The notes under the pieces were generated by a model that had not been told where the DNA came from, searched no databases, and saw only the letters and a list, made by a program, of their open reading frames with translations. A stretch of DNA of 64,000 nucleotides from Prorocentrum cordatum (taxonomy: Eukaryota > Sar > Dinophyceae > Prorocentrales > Prorocentraceae): NCBI GenBank assembly GCA_963575745.1, contig CAUYUJ010017639.1, positions 1 to 64,000 on the forward strand. Direction: 5' to 3'. Every line of letters starts with the position of its first letter. Position 1 is the stretch's first letter. The position numbers and the translations under genes are program-made. This document shows positions 19,101 through 29,040 of the stretch, piece after piece.

Positions 19101-22100
19101 GTATTCGCTGGGCAGCTGGCACAGAGATTCCTGATAAAGCTATGCATACTGTTCTCGATGCCTATCATACGACTTGGATGCAGCATGGCCCTGCTAAAAT
19201 CTTATACTCCGATGGGGAAGGAGCACTGAATAATGATACAGCAAAGGCCATCCTTAAGGCTAAGGGAACAGAGCTTCGTATTCGAGCGCGTGGCCAACAC
19301 GCCACAACTATCGAAGCTAGGAACGGCATCCTGCGACACCTCCTACACGTGATGGGAGAAGAATTGAATAGATTAAATATCCCTCTCAATTTCACTCGTC
19401 TCTTACATGAAGCCTTGTTTGCCAGCAACGCATTTACCTTCTATAATGAAGTGTCTCCGTACAATGCGCTGTATGGTAGACAGCCAGCTATGCTTCCTGA
19501 TTTCCCTGTCTTGGATCATGATCAGCCCACTGAATCATCAGATCACTCAAGGGAAGAAACAATCAGGAGGGTTAGTCTGGAGGCAATCACGCAGGCCACT
19601 GCGGTTGCCAAGACGAACAGGGCTCTCCGTACAAAGACTACTGCTACGGGTGAATTTCACTATAAAGAGGGAGATCTCGTGGACTATCATCGCCCGACCA
19701 CCACGAAAGACGACTGGGGTGGATGGAGTGGTCCATACCCGGTCATCCGCAACGAACCTGACCGAGGCCAGGTCATCGTGAAGGTCGGCAATCGCGAAGT
19801 ACGAGTACAGTATCCTGACACACGACACACACTGTACATCGAAGCACTTATGGTCCGCGAGATAGGATCGGACAATACGGCCCTTCGAACAGTATTGGCC
19901 TTTATTGCCGGTCTGCCAGCGGGGAAACCCGCCATGACTTTCGGATATCTACCAACGAAACAGGGTCGGCTGCAGATGACTGCTGCGAGCCGACTTTCAC
20001 CTAAGGTGCACTTGGCTCTTCAGTACCTCATACGCAACTACTTTCGTATTGAAAACGTTGTTGCTGTACGACTCGCCAAGAGCCTGACGAAGCTGCCTGC
20101 CGCACCCTATGCAGACAGCTGTACACTAGTGCACTATGATAACGATGTGACCCCTGGGTTTCATTACTATGAAGCTGATGGCACTGCCTTGAACATCTAT
20201 GACATCACAGGATCCACACACTCACGCATCATCCAGTGTCTTAAATCCAGGAAGCCTTCTGCTGGGTTTGACCAAGACCTCACTAAGTTTGAGGAACTCG
20301 CTGACGGTCCACCACCGAGCGAATCACCTCCAGCAGCTGCTCCTGAGGAGCCTCCTACGGACAACGATGGTCGACTCCCGACCATCATAGAGGAGACAGA
20401 AGAAGATCTGGATGCTTTTGTCTTGAAGTCGTGGTATGCTGAACTGATGGATGACAGAACACTCCTTGAAGCTGACACAGAGGAAGTCATGCATACAGTT
20501 CCTACATACATGACAGACACACAGTGTGTGTTAGTCTCTACGACCTGTGAAGATGTGCAAGGCCACTTGCCGGAGCGGGGTCACCCGCCAGGATACGACA
20601 TGGACACTTCTTACTACGTTCCTTTATGCTCCACGGATCCGGATAGCAAATATGATCTGGACTCCGATGAGCACGGGAAGTACATCGAGCTCTGCTTCAC
20701 TGCAGACATGTCCAAAGTCGTCCTGTCCGAGCAGCAACACCGACTGTTGGATGACAGCAGCGTCACAACTATGCGAGTATACGTTAGTGCTGCCTCCAAA
20801 CGTGCCGTGGTCGTCAAGGAAGACGATCTACTCACGAAGGCCGACATCCAAGCAAATCCGGTCAAAGTTTCCAAAGCCCTCTACACAGAACTGAAGACGT
20901 GGCTTGACAACAAATGCTTCCAGATGACTGACTTAAGCAAGGCGTCTAACATCATGACGTCACGCTACGTATACAAATGGAAGTTTGTCAAGAACGAAAA
21001 GGGCGAAATGGAAAGGACGATCCGGTTACGCTTGGTACTCCGTGGCTTCATGGACCTCGAAGCCTTTGATGTCGAAACCTTCTCTGGCACGGCAAGGAGG
21101 TCAAGCCAGAGACTGCTCGCAAGTTCTGCTGCATGCAACAAAGCTTGGATTATCGCTTCCCTGGACATCAACATGGCTTTCTTGAAGGGACTGACCTATG
21201 GCGAGCTCGCCGCGGCAACGGGCGAGAAAGAACGTGTGGTGTGTTTCACACTACCACCTGGGTCAGCAGCTGTCCTTCGCACACTGCCAGGCTTTGAGTC
21301 ATATGACGAATCAAAGCATTGTCTCCGGTGTCTGAAACCGGGGACGGGCACGAAGGATGCTCCCAGGGCATTCTCGCTGAAACTCAGGTCCATCACTAGG
21401 AGCTTTGGGCTACAGCCTACTTCATACGACGAAGAATTCGAGATGAGCCCAAACCTCTTGACAGCCAAGCACGTTGATGACATCAATATGACTGGGAAGG
21501 AAGAGGCTATCGACAAGTATGTCAAGTGTGTTGAAGATACGTTTGGGAAGTGCAAACTGAACAAGCACACATACACGAACTGTGCTGTTCGGTACCACAA
21601 GACCGATGATGGGAGCGTCACTCTCGACCAGGACGAATACATCAAACAGCTTCGTCCTATCACACATCCAGAACTCACAGGAGCTGATCCTGAAAGCAAG
21701 GCGACGAAGACAATTTCTGATATGTTCGTCAGTCTTCGTGGCGCTCTAGCCTATGCGTTGATCACGCAGGTATGGCTAATGGTCTATGTTGTCTCACTAC
21801 AACGTATCCAAGAACCGACAAACATCCAGGTACGACGACTAAACGCGGTTACCAGAAAATTGCAGGCAGGTCCGAAGAAGATCGTGTATCATGCTATGAC
21901 TCCAACAGGAGAAGTCGACCTGCATAGCGATTCTGGCTATCGTCGTCTCAACGGAGATGAAGACGACGAAGTCAAAGGCTACGGTATCCGCGGGGCTAAC
22001 CTGCTGAGGCGTGGCCACACGCAAGCGGGGAAACCCGTCGTGCACCTGGTGGACGCATACTGCAAGTCTCATCGACTGCAAGTGCGTTCGAGCTACTCTG

Positions 22101-22597
22101 CGGAAACACTGGCAGCAGCCCACAACTTGGAAGACTGCTACCCGACCATTGTAACGCTCCACGAGCTACACTCGGGACCATTGACCCCCACACAGTTGAA
22201 GAACATATTGGAAATGGGTGGTCTATGTATCAAAGTCACTCTGACTATTGATGCCGAGTCTGTCTTCAAATCTTTGTCTAGCAAGGATCTGAAGAAGCCC
22301 ACAGAGTGTACTCTGCTTGGGCACATCAGCTGGATTCGCCAGATGATGGAACGTGGAATCGTGGAAAGCGTCCAATGGTGTGACACGCGGGATATGACTG
22401 CCGATGGTCATACCAAAGGTAGCATTGACCGCGCGTTGCTCCTACAAGTAATGGCCGGCCAGCAATCCTTCAAGCACGAGCTGAAGAAACATACGCCGTA
22501 TAGGGCGGGCAGGTCGTCTCAGGACGGCCCTGCCTCCCGAGCCAGCGGGGAAACCCGCGGGCGGGTGCGCTTTAGCAGCGAGGAAACTCGCCGGTAG
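16199..22597 (+). CDS. pol: Copia Pol polyprotein: methyltransferase-like, integrase, RT, RNase H
   Basis: A 2132-codon ORF with ATG at 16199. Residues 1-140 have the dinoflagellate copia pattern with ILGPPGYFW and RLCHFGIKF. Residues about 405-550 resemble a decayed C5-cytosine methyltransferase: DMLELCGGKGG (415-425, SAM-loop-like), PSC (C476, PPC-like) and REQPMG (525, ENV-like). Integrase: H886, H891, C918, C921 zinc site, then D951, D1005 and E1039 (33 residues between the last two). RT: D1656 in ASLDINMAF and HVDD (D1760, D1761). RNase H: D1911, E1969, D2018 and D2069 in MTADGHTK. All catalytic residues of the three core enzymes are present and the frame is uninterrupted, unlike upstream. 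A block of APAAEAAPAAE repeats near 18430-18530 is hairpin-derived. Confidence 0.92.
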   Translation: MTSTGTQYLGNLLAGDYNMLWVATPSDWYVRTPGKRAGPHYQRIQNLLIKARALRMQIVILGPPGYFWKQGPIKDVIEDLKLSVIRIRLCHFGIKFDRSSKHPSGSYIQVATSCPHIPINLWKCTCGSHKEHDLDWYGQDQQRAEFRYKTLAIIIARFLDQLDKANMIRNERSAVHLSVCTRVDKKVRHYVQCPQKGPQWDHVVRRVTTDLDTNKIVQDIRIQDQPTGYNYVAPLPDGVTNISTRLYWEPPAPVLHGNGESRRPRPKRVTIVDDDRSPPPSIERCQTRPTNNLPEIPPFPDFTADSSAADLSAETALPTDARIKQKEKQKADKEAGIKPKKVPKKVEDGNDDCGEDLKGLDCSTYFNDVPLDDSDSDSESEDIFMMLPAGQPADSHADIFSIVQSLCYGRNNQVDMLELCGGKGGISILAFKRGLSSGGNLDKISMVDLGNSEVQRAVLHYLKTCFVKITILQPSCRTTGLPSYFNAQVNHDTWLKHHKEDLPHITFCGTVALLQDDLRRFFLREQPMGTWVDEIQPWKDLAQRKVTCQTIIDQCTTGLKDSFGQYIRKPTQIMANKEELLAPFRGKRCPGNHVHANACNKELARAAQYTYRMQSLIVDAVQIAKDLFAYGRDPFANRERSYAFVTNSAGYDLDDPTIRRHPNGEIWRPPPGGLGCPGCVDNNYKQSPKHSRDPKMCRWYDVEPYYWDCPSCKKEYQKSNPHHTKISGQCRFAEKWKLPDNFGQPRPAGQAAPAAPAAEAAPAAEAAPAAKAAPAARARIRAPRPPRPGEGDPTAGASSHDITRADGATGGNSGAGSSDDHRRLPQVAARRGRMEGGDPPPPPQPQAEPRPRPRLPDWTRFDVQLSLQNLRSFDPAVVQRELRKLHLRWFHAKEPKMRMILTKVGLGETRLSLIKGICDSCRECRAWDKPGNTVMPSVSLPGRFNEEVECDLFFYKQEHIVFHIIDRCIRWAAGTEIPDKAMHTVLDAYHTTWMQHGPAKILYSDGEGALNNDTAKAILKAKGTELRIRARGQHATTIEARNGILRHLLHVMGEELNRLNIPLNFTRLLHEALFASNAFTFYNEVSPYNALYGRQPAMLPDFPVLDHDQPTESSDHSREETIRRVSLEAITQATAVAKTNRALRTKTTATGEFHYKEGDLVDYHRPTTTKDDWGGWSGPYPVIRNEPDRGQVIVKVGNREVRVQYPDTRHTLYIEALMVREIGSDNTALRTVLAFIAGLPAGKPAMTFGYLPTKQGRLQMTAASRLSPKVHLALQYLIRNYFRIENVVAVRLAKSLTKLPAAPYADSCTLVHYDNDVTPGFHYYEADGTALNIYDITGSTHSRIIQCLKSRKPSAGFDQDLTKFEELADGPPPSESPPAAAPEEPPTDNDGRLPTIIEETEEDLDAFVLKSWYAELMDDRTLLEADTEEVMHTVPTYMTDTQCVLVSTTCEDVQGHLPERGHPPGYDMDTSYYVPLCSTDPDSKYDLDSDEHGKYIELCFTADMSKVVLSEQQHRLLDDSSVTTMRVYVSAASKRAVVVKEDDLLTKADIQANPVKVSKALYTELKTWLDNKCFQMTDLSKASNIMTSRYVYKWKFVKNEKGEMERTIRLRLVLRGFMDLEAFDVETFSGTARRSSQRLLASSAACNKAWIIASLDINMAFLKGLTYGELAAATGEKERVVCFTLPPGSAAVLRTLPGFESYDESKHCLRCLKPGTGTKDAPRAFSLKLRSITRSFGLQPTSYDEEFEMSPNLLTAKHVDDINMTGKEEAIDKYVKCVEDTFGKCKLNKHTYTNCAVRYHKTDDGSVTLDQDEYIKQLRPITHPELTGADPESKATKTISDMFVSLRGALAYALITQVWLMVYVVSLQRIQEPTNIQVRRLNAVTRKLQAGPKKIVYHAMTPTGEVDLHSDSGYRRLNGDEDDEVKGYGIRGANLLRRGHTQAGKPVVHLVDAYCKSHRLQVRSSYSAETLAAAHNLEDCYPTIVTLHELHSGPLTPTQLKNILEMGGLCIKVTLTIDAESVFKSLSSKDLKKPTECTLLGHISWIRQMMERGIVESVQWCDTRDMTADGHTKGSIDRALLLQVMAGQQSFKHELKKHTPYRAGRSSQDGPASRASGETRGRVRFSSEETRR

Positions 22598-22698
22598 CGA
22601 GGCTACTCGCGCGCCCTTTCCTTGTAGGCAGCCGCTGCTGCTTAGCACTGTTTTTCCGCATAATAGAAGTGCGGTACCTGCTCGTCTCCTCCCCCTCC

Positions 22699-22985
22699 GA
22701 CTTTAAACGGAGAAGGTTAAAGGCGAGGTATAAATCGAGCATGTACCGCTGCCGTGCCTGGCTCAAGCCGGGCCCGGCCTGATATGTGACTGTGCCTCAC
22801 TGAGGCGCACTACTTGCATCTGAGATCGGAAAACATCCTTTCCATTGACGATGCCCATCTTACTCTTTACTCCAGATCCCATGCTTCGTCTCGCTCTCTT
22901 GCTCATGCGATATGAGCCAAAGCCTGGGATATGGGAGCGCCTAAGGCGGACTACATACCTAAGCTTACCAGCCTGTTTTCGACTT
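22699..22985 (+). repeat. 3' LTR (direct repeat copy 2)
   Basis: Second copy of the 287-bp repeat. The bases before it (about 22680-22698) are pyrimidine-rich, CT with few purines, instead of the purine-rich tract expected upstream of a 3' LTR on this strand. Immediately 3' the sequence enters a repeat unit starting CGCATGGCGG, which belongs to the array family of 29.0-30.2 kb. Confidence 0.9.
22729..22767 (+). promoter_or_regulatory. TATA-like box plus spliced-leader-like sequence in 3' LTR
   Basis: Identical copy of the 6276-6314 module (TATAAAT at 22729, SL-like 22746-22767). From this position it could drive transcription into the downstream repeats. Confidence 0.45.
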
Positions 22986-23340
22986 CGCATGGCGGTCCCG
23001 CACACATTTTCGCACACCCCTCGCACGCTTCGTGGCCCCATGGGGAGCTCCACTGAAGGCCCCTGTGGCGACGTTCGCATGGCGGACTCGCCCCATATCG
23101 GCACACCCCTCACACGCTTCGTGGTCCCATGTGGAGCGCTACCGAAGGCCCCAATGGCTGCGCTGGGGTGCGTCCCCGCCCTGTTTCGGCACACCCTTCA
23201 CACGCGTCGTGGCCCCTTTAAAGAGATCCACCGAAGGCCATACCCACAACGGCGATACTCACAACTGAACTGCATATGTATGGTGAGGCCCTTCGCCTGT
23301 GTATTCTTTTGTTTACAGATTGGGGAGGTCTCACTTTTTC
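22986..23340 (+). repeat. Tandem units of the CACACCCCTCACACGCTTCG family
   Basis: Three to four degenerate units of about 75-80 bp contain GGCACACCCCTCACACGC, CGTGGCCCCATGGGGAG and CCGAAGGCCCC. This is the reverse complement of the array at 29.05-30.16 kb. The unit begins immediately after the 3' LTR. A frame starting in the LTR (22845) runs through it but is not a separate gene. Confidence 0.75.
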
Positions 23341-23780
23341 CACTTTCTGCCGCTCCAAGACGGCGCCAGAGGCCCCCCAAAGGGCCCCAGAACAGTCCAA
23401 GAGGACCCCAAGACAGCCAAAATTACTTCCAAGATGGCCCAGGAGGTCCCCAAGACGGCTCCAAGAGCGTGCCTGGACGGGGGACCCGAACGGACATTTC
23501 GAGCCCTCGGCCCCGAGAGCCTCCCAGGAGGCCCCAAGAGGTTCCCAAGAGTCCCCAAGAGGCTCACAAGAGGTCCCAGGAAACTCGAAGAGGCCCCCAA
23601 GAGGCTCCCAAGAGGCCCCCAAGAGGCTCCCAAGAGGCCTCATAATTCCTCCCAGAGGCCCTCGAGAGCCTTCCGAAGAGACCCCAAGAAGCATTCCTGA
23701 GGACTTTGGCCCACGTCAGCGTCGCCGCCGCTGCCGTTGTCGCCGCCGTTGTCGTCGTCGTCGTCGTCGTCTCCCTTCAG
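23341..23780 (+). repeat. GGCCCCAAGA array and (CGC/GTC)n tract
   Basis: The array at about 23345-23700 shares its entry words CGCTCCAAGACGGC and CCAGAGGCCCC with the array at 541-1250. A trinucleotide tract (CGTCGCCGC, then GTCGTCGTC) follows at about 23715-23775. Confidence 0.8.
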
Positions 23781-23814
23781 GGTCGGGGGCACCGGCCGTA
23801 CGGCCTTCGCACTA

Positions 23815-24640
23815 ACTCCTCCCTGTCGCACCCTGGGGCCGGTCGAAAACACGGGCCGGGCGTTTCGCCCGAGACTTCCTAACCACCTATGACCCTGAAG
23901 CTTAAAAGCTGAGAACAGCTTCATAGCTGGAAGGCGGGCGATTTTCAAAACGCGGCTCTCGCCATAGACCTGCGCAAATTCATTTTTGATATTTGCGAGA
24001 ATTGCACGGGTTGAGGGCGGCTGCTTTTCAAAATGTGGCTCTCGCCTTAGCGCCGCGGAAACTCGTCTTGACAATTAGCAAGAGCTTCAAGGATTGAGGG
24101 CGGTTCCTTTTCAAGATGTGACTCCCGCCTTGGCGCCGCGCACGCTCGTCTTAACAGTTTGCAGATAATTTAATCGATTGAAGGTGGTTCCTTTTCAAAA
24201 TGTGGCTCTCCCCATAGCGCCGCGCGCATTCGTTCAAAATCGTAAGAATCTTACAGATTCACATGGGCAAAATACCAGAAGTGGCGTTTTCTTTGAGCAA
24301 CTCAGGATTGCCAGGGCGCAAAAGCTACGTCGGCTCGCGTTGCTGAAATCACAAGAACGGCGTTCTGGCGCGACTCAGGGTCGTCAGGACGCAAGAGTCA
24401 GGTCGATGCGTGGCGTTGGAGTCCAGAAAGCGGTGTTTTGGTAGGCTTCAGGATCTTCAAACGGTTGTCTCGCAACGGGGCACTTCCCTCAGTGGAAATG
24501 AATCCTTATATGGGGCATCTGAGGAGGGAGCTTGGATGGAGGGTTTATTCCAACATCGTTGATGCATCTTGGGTTTGCACTGGTCCTCCTCCTCGTCCTC
24601 CTCCTTCTCCGACTTTCCATATCCTGGGTGGGCTGGGCGT
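23815..24640 (+). repeat. Composite repeat, copy 1
   Basis: Order of parts: a GGGCGTTTCGCCYGA module; four units of about 83 bp containing TTTTCAAAATGTGGCTC, CGCCG and GATTGAGGGCGG; units of about 75 bp with GGCGTT and GTCAGGACGC; a module with GGCACTTCCCTCAGTGGAAATGAATCC; then CTCCTC microsatellite. Copies 2 (24650-25500) and 3 (30770-31700) have the same order. Confidence 0.8.
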
Positions 24641-25500
24641 TTCACCTGAGCGGGCCAGTCCGAAGGGCGGGCTGGGCGGGCTGGGCTGGGCGTTTCACCT
24701 GAGAGTTCCTTACCACTTACCCGCATGAAGCTTCAATGCTGGCAGCAGCTGCAAGAGATGGAGGGCGGGTAGTCTTCAACATGCGGCTCTCGCCTTAGCG
24801 CCGTGCGCATGATTTGTAAACAGTTGCAAGTGTTTCACGAATTTAAGGCGGGTCGTCTTCAAAATGTGGCTCCCGAGTGAGCGCCGCCCGCGCACAGGGG
24901 TTTTACAAGTTTGCAAGAGCTTCGCGCATTGAGGGCGGGCCGTTTTCAAAATGTAGCTCTCGCCTTCGCGCCGCGCGCATTCCCGGATTGAGGGCAGGTC
25001 GTTTGCAAAAATGTGGCTCCCGCCTTGCGCCGCGCATATTTGAATCGTGAGGGCTTCACAGATTGAGAGCGGTATCTTCTCCAAATGTGGCTCTCGCCAT
25101 GGCGCCGCGCACATTCGTTTTACAAGTTTCCAAACAGAAGCGGGTTATCATAGATAACGTACCAAAAGTGGTGTTTCGCAAAGGTTCAAGATTGTCAGTG
25201 CGCAGCGGTTACGTGGATTCGCGGTGTTGAATTCCCAAGACTTGTGTTCTGGCACGACTCAGGATCGTCAAGACGCGACAGTCAGGCTGACTCGTGGCGT
25301 TGAAGTCCAGAGAATGGTGTTTGGTACGCTTAACACAAAGTGGACAATTCCCTCAGTGGAAATGAATCCTCAGTGGAAATGAATCCTTGTATGGGGCCTA
25401 CGAAGAGGGAGCTTTGGTGGAGGGTGTCTTCCAACATCTTTGATTAGGGTTTGCACTGGTCCTCTTCCTCCTCCTCCCGATTCTCATCAACATCCTCAAG
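24641..25500 (+). repeat. Composite repeat, copy 2
   Basis: Same module order as copy 1, with five of the 83-bp units (near 24773, 24855, 24943, 25003, 25075). The CTCAGTGGAAATGAATCC word is duplicated at 25350-25385. It leads into the large CAT tract. Confidence 0.8.
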
Positions 25501-26175
25501 TCCATCTTCATCACCATCATCAGCATCAGCAGCACCAGCATCAACATCAGCACCGTGGCCATCATGATACTATAATATCATCATCATCGTCACCATGATC
25601 TCCATGACCAACATCATACACGAAATCATTACCGTCTGCATCATCATCATCCTCATCGGTATCACCATCATCATTATCGTCGTCGTTGTCGTCACCATCA
25701 TCACCATCATGATCCTAATCATCGTCATCACAATCATCATCATCATCGTCATCGTCACCATAATCATGATCATGATGATCATCATTAGCATCGTACGCAT
25801 CATCATTGTCACCACCGCCAGCACCACCAGCATCATCAGCACCACCACCACCATCATAAGAATCATCGCCATCATCAGCATCATAATCATCATCACCAGC
25901 ATGATCGTCACCACCACCATGATCATCATGAAGTCATCACCATCATGATCGTCCTCATCCTTATCCTCATCCTCATCCTCAGCAACACCATCACCATCAC
26001 CACCACCATCACATCCATCATCATTCTCTGCAACAGCAGCATCAGCATCAGCATCATCAGCATCATCAGCATCACCAGCATCATCAGCATCATCAGTATC
26101 AGCAGCATCAGCATCAGCATCAGCATCAGCATCAGCATCATCGTCATCGTCATCATCATTATTATCATCATCATC

Positions 26176-26239
<64 letters not shown>

Positions 26240-27238
26240 GCAACATCATCGTCATCATCCGCCTCCTCCCTGCTCCCATGTCCCTCCCTCTCCTCCTCCT
26301 CCTCCGTTTCCTCCTCTTCCTCTTCCTCCTCTCTCATCCCATCCCTGTCTGGACTTCTCTGGGACGCGTTTTTCTCAGGGCCCCGTCACGCATGGCGACT
26401 GGTCCTCCTCCTCCCCTTCCTCGCCACCCCTCTCTACGAGAACAGCCACATGGTGTCCCCCCCCCCCGCCCGCAGGCCCCAAACCCTCATCGCAGCCTTT
26501 CCTGTCTGAATACCAGGGCCCACATTCTGGTGATAACGGAGGCACACGACATGTATATGTAGGACGATCTCCCGCGCTCTGGAAGTTACAGCCTCCCTGT
26601 TCGAGGATTGGCTCCTCTGGGTACTTGTCCTTCTCCTCCTCCTCCTCCTCCTCCCCCTTCGCCTGCTCCTCCTCCTCGTCGTCGCCACATCCTCCTCACC
26701 AACATCCTCATCACCATCACCGTCATCATCACCCTCATCATCATCAGCATCATTAGCAGCATGATCATCATCATCAGCATCAGCATCAACATCATCATCA
26801 TCATCATTGTAATCGTCCTCAGCATAATCCTCGTCAGCAGCAGCATCTGCACTATTCGCATCAGTCTCATTACTAATGTATTCTACTAATGTAATAACTA
26901 TTAGTATGATTATTAACCTCATCATACTCACCATCACCATAACCAGCATCATCAGCATCATCGTCGTCGCCATCATCATCGCCATCAGCATCAGCATCAT
27001 CATAAACATCATTACCATCGTCATCGTCATCGTCCTCATCTTCAGATTCACCACCATCGCTCATCCTCGTCCTCATCCTCATCACCAGCATACTCACTAG
27101 CATACTCACAAGCCTCACCGTCACCATCACAATCACCAGTATCGTCGTCATCATCAACACCATCGTCATCAGCAGCATCACCACCACGACCATCATCATC
27201 GTCATTATCATTGTCATAATCATCATCCTCGTCACCAG

Positions 27239-27270
<32 letters not shown>

Positions 27271-27271
27271 G

Positions 27272-27304
<33 letters not shown>

Positions 27305-28150
27305 GATCGTCATCGTCGTCATCCTCCTCATCCTCCTCCTCATCATCATCACCATCGTCATCGGCATCGTCCACATCATCACAATCACCATCATCGAACA
27401 TCATCCTCCTCATCAATACCAGCATACTTACCATCATCACCATGACTATCACCATGTTCATCATCATCGTCGTCATTAGCATAATCGTCATCATCAATGC
27501 CATGACCACTGTCCGCATCCTCATCATCGTCATCATCATCATCATTATCATCATCACCCTTATCATCATCACAATCATCATTACCAGCATCGCATCATCA
27601 CCATCATCGTCATGATCGTCACCCTCATCCCCTGTCATCATCGGCAGCAACAGCATCGCCATCCTCGACTTCGTCATTACCAGCGCCATCATCTTCAACC
27701 GCAGCATCATCATCATCATCATTATCAGCATACTTACCAGCATCACCATCACCATCACCATCTTCATCACAATCACCGTCGTCATGAGCATCATCGTCAT
27801 CATCAATGCCACGATCATTGTCCTCATCATTATCATCATCATTATTATCGTTATTACCATTATCATCACAATCATAATCATAATCAGCATCATCAGCAGC
27901 ATCAGTGCATCGCATCATCATCATCATCATCAGCATCATCATCATCATCATCATCATCATGATTATCACCCTCATCCCCATCATCATCGGCAGAAGCATA
28001 GTCGCCATCCTCGACCTCGTCATTACCAGCGCCGTCATCTTCAACCGCAGCAGCATCATCGTCATGATCATCAGCAGCAGCCTCATCATCAACAACGTCT
28101 GATTCACCATCATCAGCCTCGTGAGCAGCAGCAGCCGCAGCCGCAGCAGC
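25480..28150. repeat. Long CAT/CAG/CTC trinucleotide-rich tract
   Basis: Almost continuous ATC/CAT repeats with AGC and CTC variants, broken only near 26340-26640 by non-repeat sequence with a run of ten or more C. All six frames are open and give poly-Asp, Met, Ile, His or Ser, so no CDS is called. A satellite-like mutated microsatellite is the simplest reading. Confidence 0.9.
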
Positions 28151-28766
28151 ATCAACATCATCAGCCTCGGCAACAGCAGAAGGAGGCCCTGGAAGAGCTC
28201 GCGGAAATGGTCGAGAAACTGGCCAGGAGCTGCCTCGAGGACGAGGCCGACGAAGACGAGGACGAGGACGAGGAGGAGGAGGAGGAGGAGAAGGAGGAAG
28301 CAGATGTGAGGGCCTTTGGAAAGAGGCTCGAGGAGGTTTCGGCCAAAAGCAAGGGCAAAGGGATCAGAGGGTTGATCTCGTCCTTGCGGGCCTTCTTGGA
28401 AAAGGAGACCGAGGGTGCCAAGCAGCCGAAGCCCCCGCCGCCCAAAAAGCCAAGGACTGCGGCAGCTGGGAGGACGTGGGCGGACGTGCCGAACCCCAGG
28501 AAGCGAACCAGGCAGGAGGCAGCTGGGCAACCACGGAGGAGACTGGGCGATCCCCAAGGGTGGTCCAGGGCGGCTGGAGGAAGGGGGAGATCGCTGGTCA
28601 CAAGACAGTGGACAACATGATCGTGGACTGCGAGTGTCCAGAGGAGGTGAAAGAGGGCCCGCGTACGTGGCAGATTGCGCAAGGCTTGCAAAGGAAAATG
28701 CGTGACCAGTGCGTGAATGAAGAAAATTCTCAGGCGGTGGTGAAGATCGCCTTGATGATCACATGA
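28150..28766 (+). pseudogene. Possible LINE ORF1 fragment (acidic coiled coil, Lys/Pro-rich)
   Basis: Frame 1 from about 28150 to 28620 leaves the CAT tract and becomes protein-like. It has a helical stretch (EALEELAEMVEKLAR), an acidic run, a second helix (GIRGLISSLRAFLEKE), a PKPPPPKKP segment and RTWADV. Near 28520 the natural reading seems to move to frame 3, which continues to 28766 with TVDNMIVDCECPEEV and SQAVVKIALM. This layout (coiled coil, Pro/Lys linker, globular part) matches ORF1 proteins of dinoflagellate LINEs as I know them. No catalytic motif is present. It could instead be a broken host gene. Confidence 0.35.
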
Positions 28767-29040
28767 GAAAAAGACGAGGTGCCCCGTGAAAAGGGCCAGG
28801 ACGCTCAGCAGCGGTGGACTGAGGTGGAAGGCAAAGGCCTGCGCAAGCTTTGGTGCTTGCCATTGGCGCCGGCACATGGGATGCCAGTCTGGCCTGGGGC
28901 ATACTGGGTCCAGGCCAAGCAGTCGACGCTGGAAGATGAGAAGGCGAAAATGGCTTCAAGGCTCTTAGCGCCAAAGAGCGCCGAGCCGGGAATGGAAGAC
29001 ATTCCGCGCGAAACCGAAACTTCTGGTGCGGGAGGTCTGC
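28767..29040. other. Trailing sequence after LINE-like fragment
   Basis: Plus-strand frames remain open with helix-like composition (about 28779-29000), possibly more of the same fragment, but nothing diagnostic is visible. Confidence 0.3.

Larger units (their letters stand above)
6653..22610 (+). repeat. Dispersed 14-nt hairpins with GNNA loops (about 40 copies)
   Basis: The core form is GCGGG-GNNA-CCCGC. Loops seen are GCCA, GTCA, GACA, GCAA, GAAA and GCTA. Examples: 6678-6691, 6787-6800, 7624-7637, 8569-8582, 8982-8995, 10086-10099, 13260-13273, 15560-15573, 15584-15597, 15608-15621, 17363-17376, 19919-19932, 20575-20588, 22545-22558. Stem variants remain paired: GCGGA/TCCGC at 14382-14395 and 15965-15978, GCGAG/CTCGC at 22578-22591 and 22597-22610, GCGGC/GCCGC near 18452-18525. 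They mostly read as AGxPA but also as RGHP or SGATR. I saw none outside this element. Confidence 0.85.
6246..22985 (+). mobile_element. Ty1/copia-type LTR retrotransposon with accessory domains
   Basis: A 16,740-bp element bounded by two 287-bp direct repeats. The internal order is Gag-like ORF, CCHC knuckle, Arg/Ser-rich ORF, Tpt1/KptA-like domain, RING-H2 finger, aspartic protease, methyltransferase-like segments, integrase, RT, RNase H. Integrase upstream of RT, and RT of the RVT_2 type with an HVDD box, place it in Ty1/copia. The two repeats differ at about 8 of 287 positions by eye (roughly 97% identity), so insertion is not very recent, or the repeats have diverged since. Several frame changes and two A-rich spacers split the coding region. 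No clear target-site duplication is visible beyond the GACTT that also lies inside the repeats. Confidence 0.9.

Noticed and set aside
22845-23645. 266-codon ORF starting in the 3' LTR
   Set aside because: Only the first 47 codons are the LTR part of Gag; the rest is array repeat.
25570-28557. ORFs of up to 310 codons encoding poly-Asp, Met, Ile, His
   Set aside because: They are translations of CAT/CAG microsatellite and are open in all six frames.
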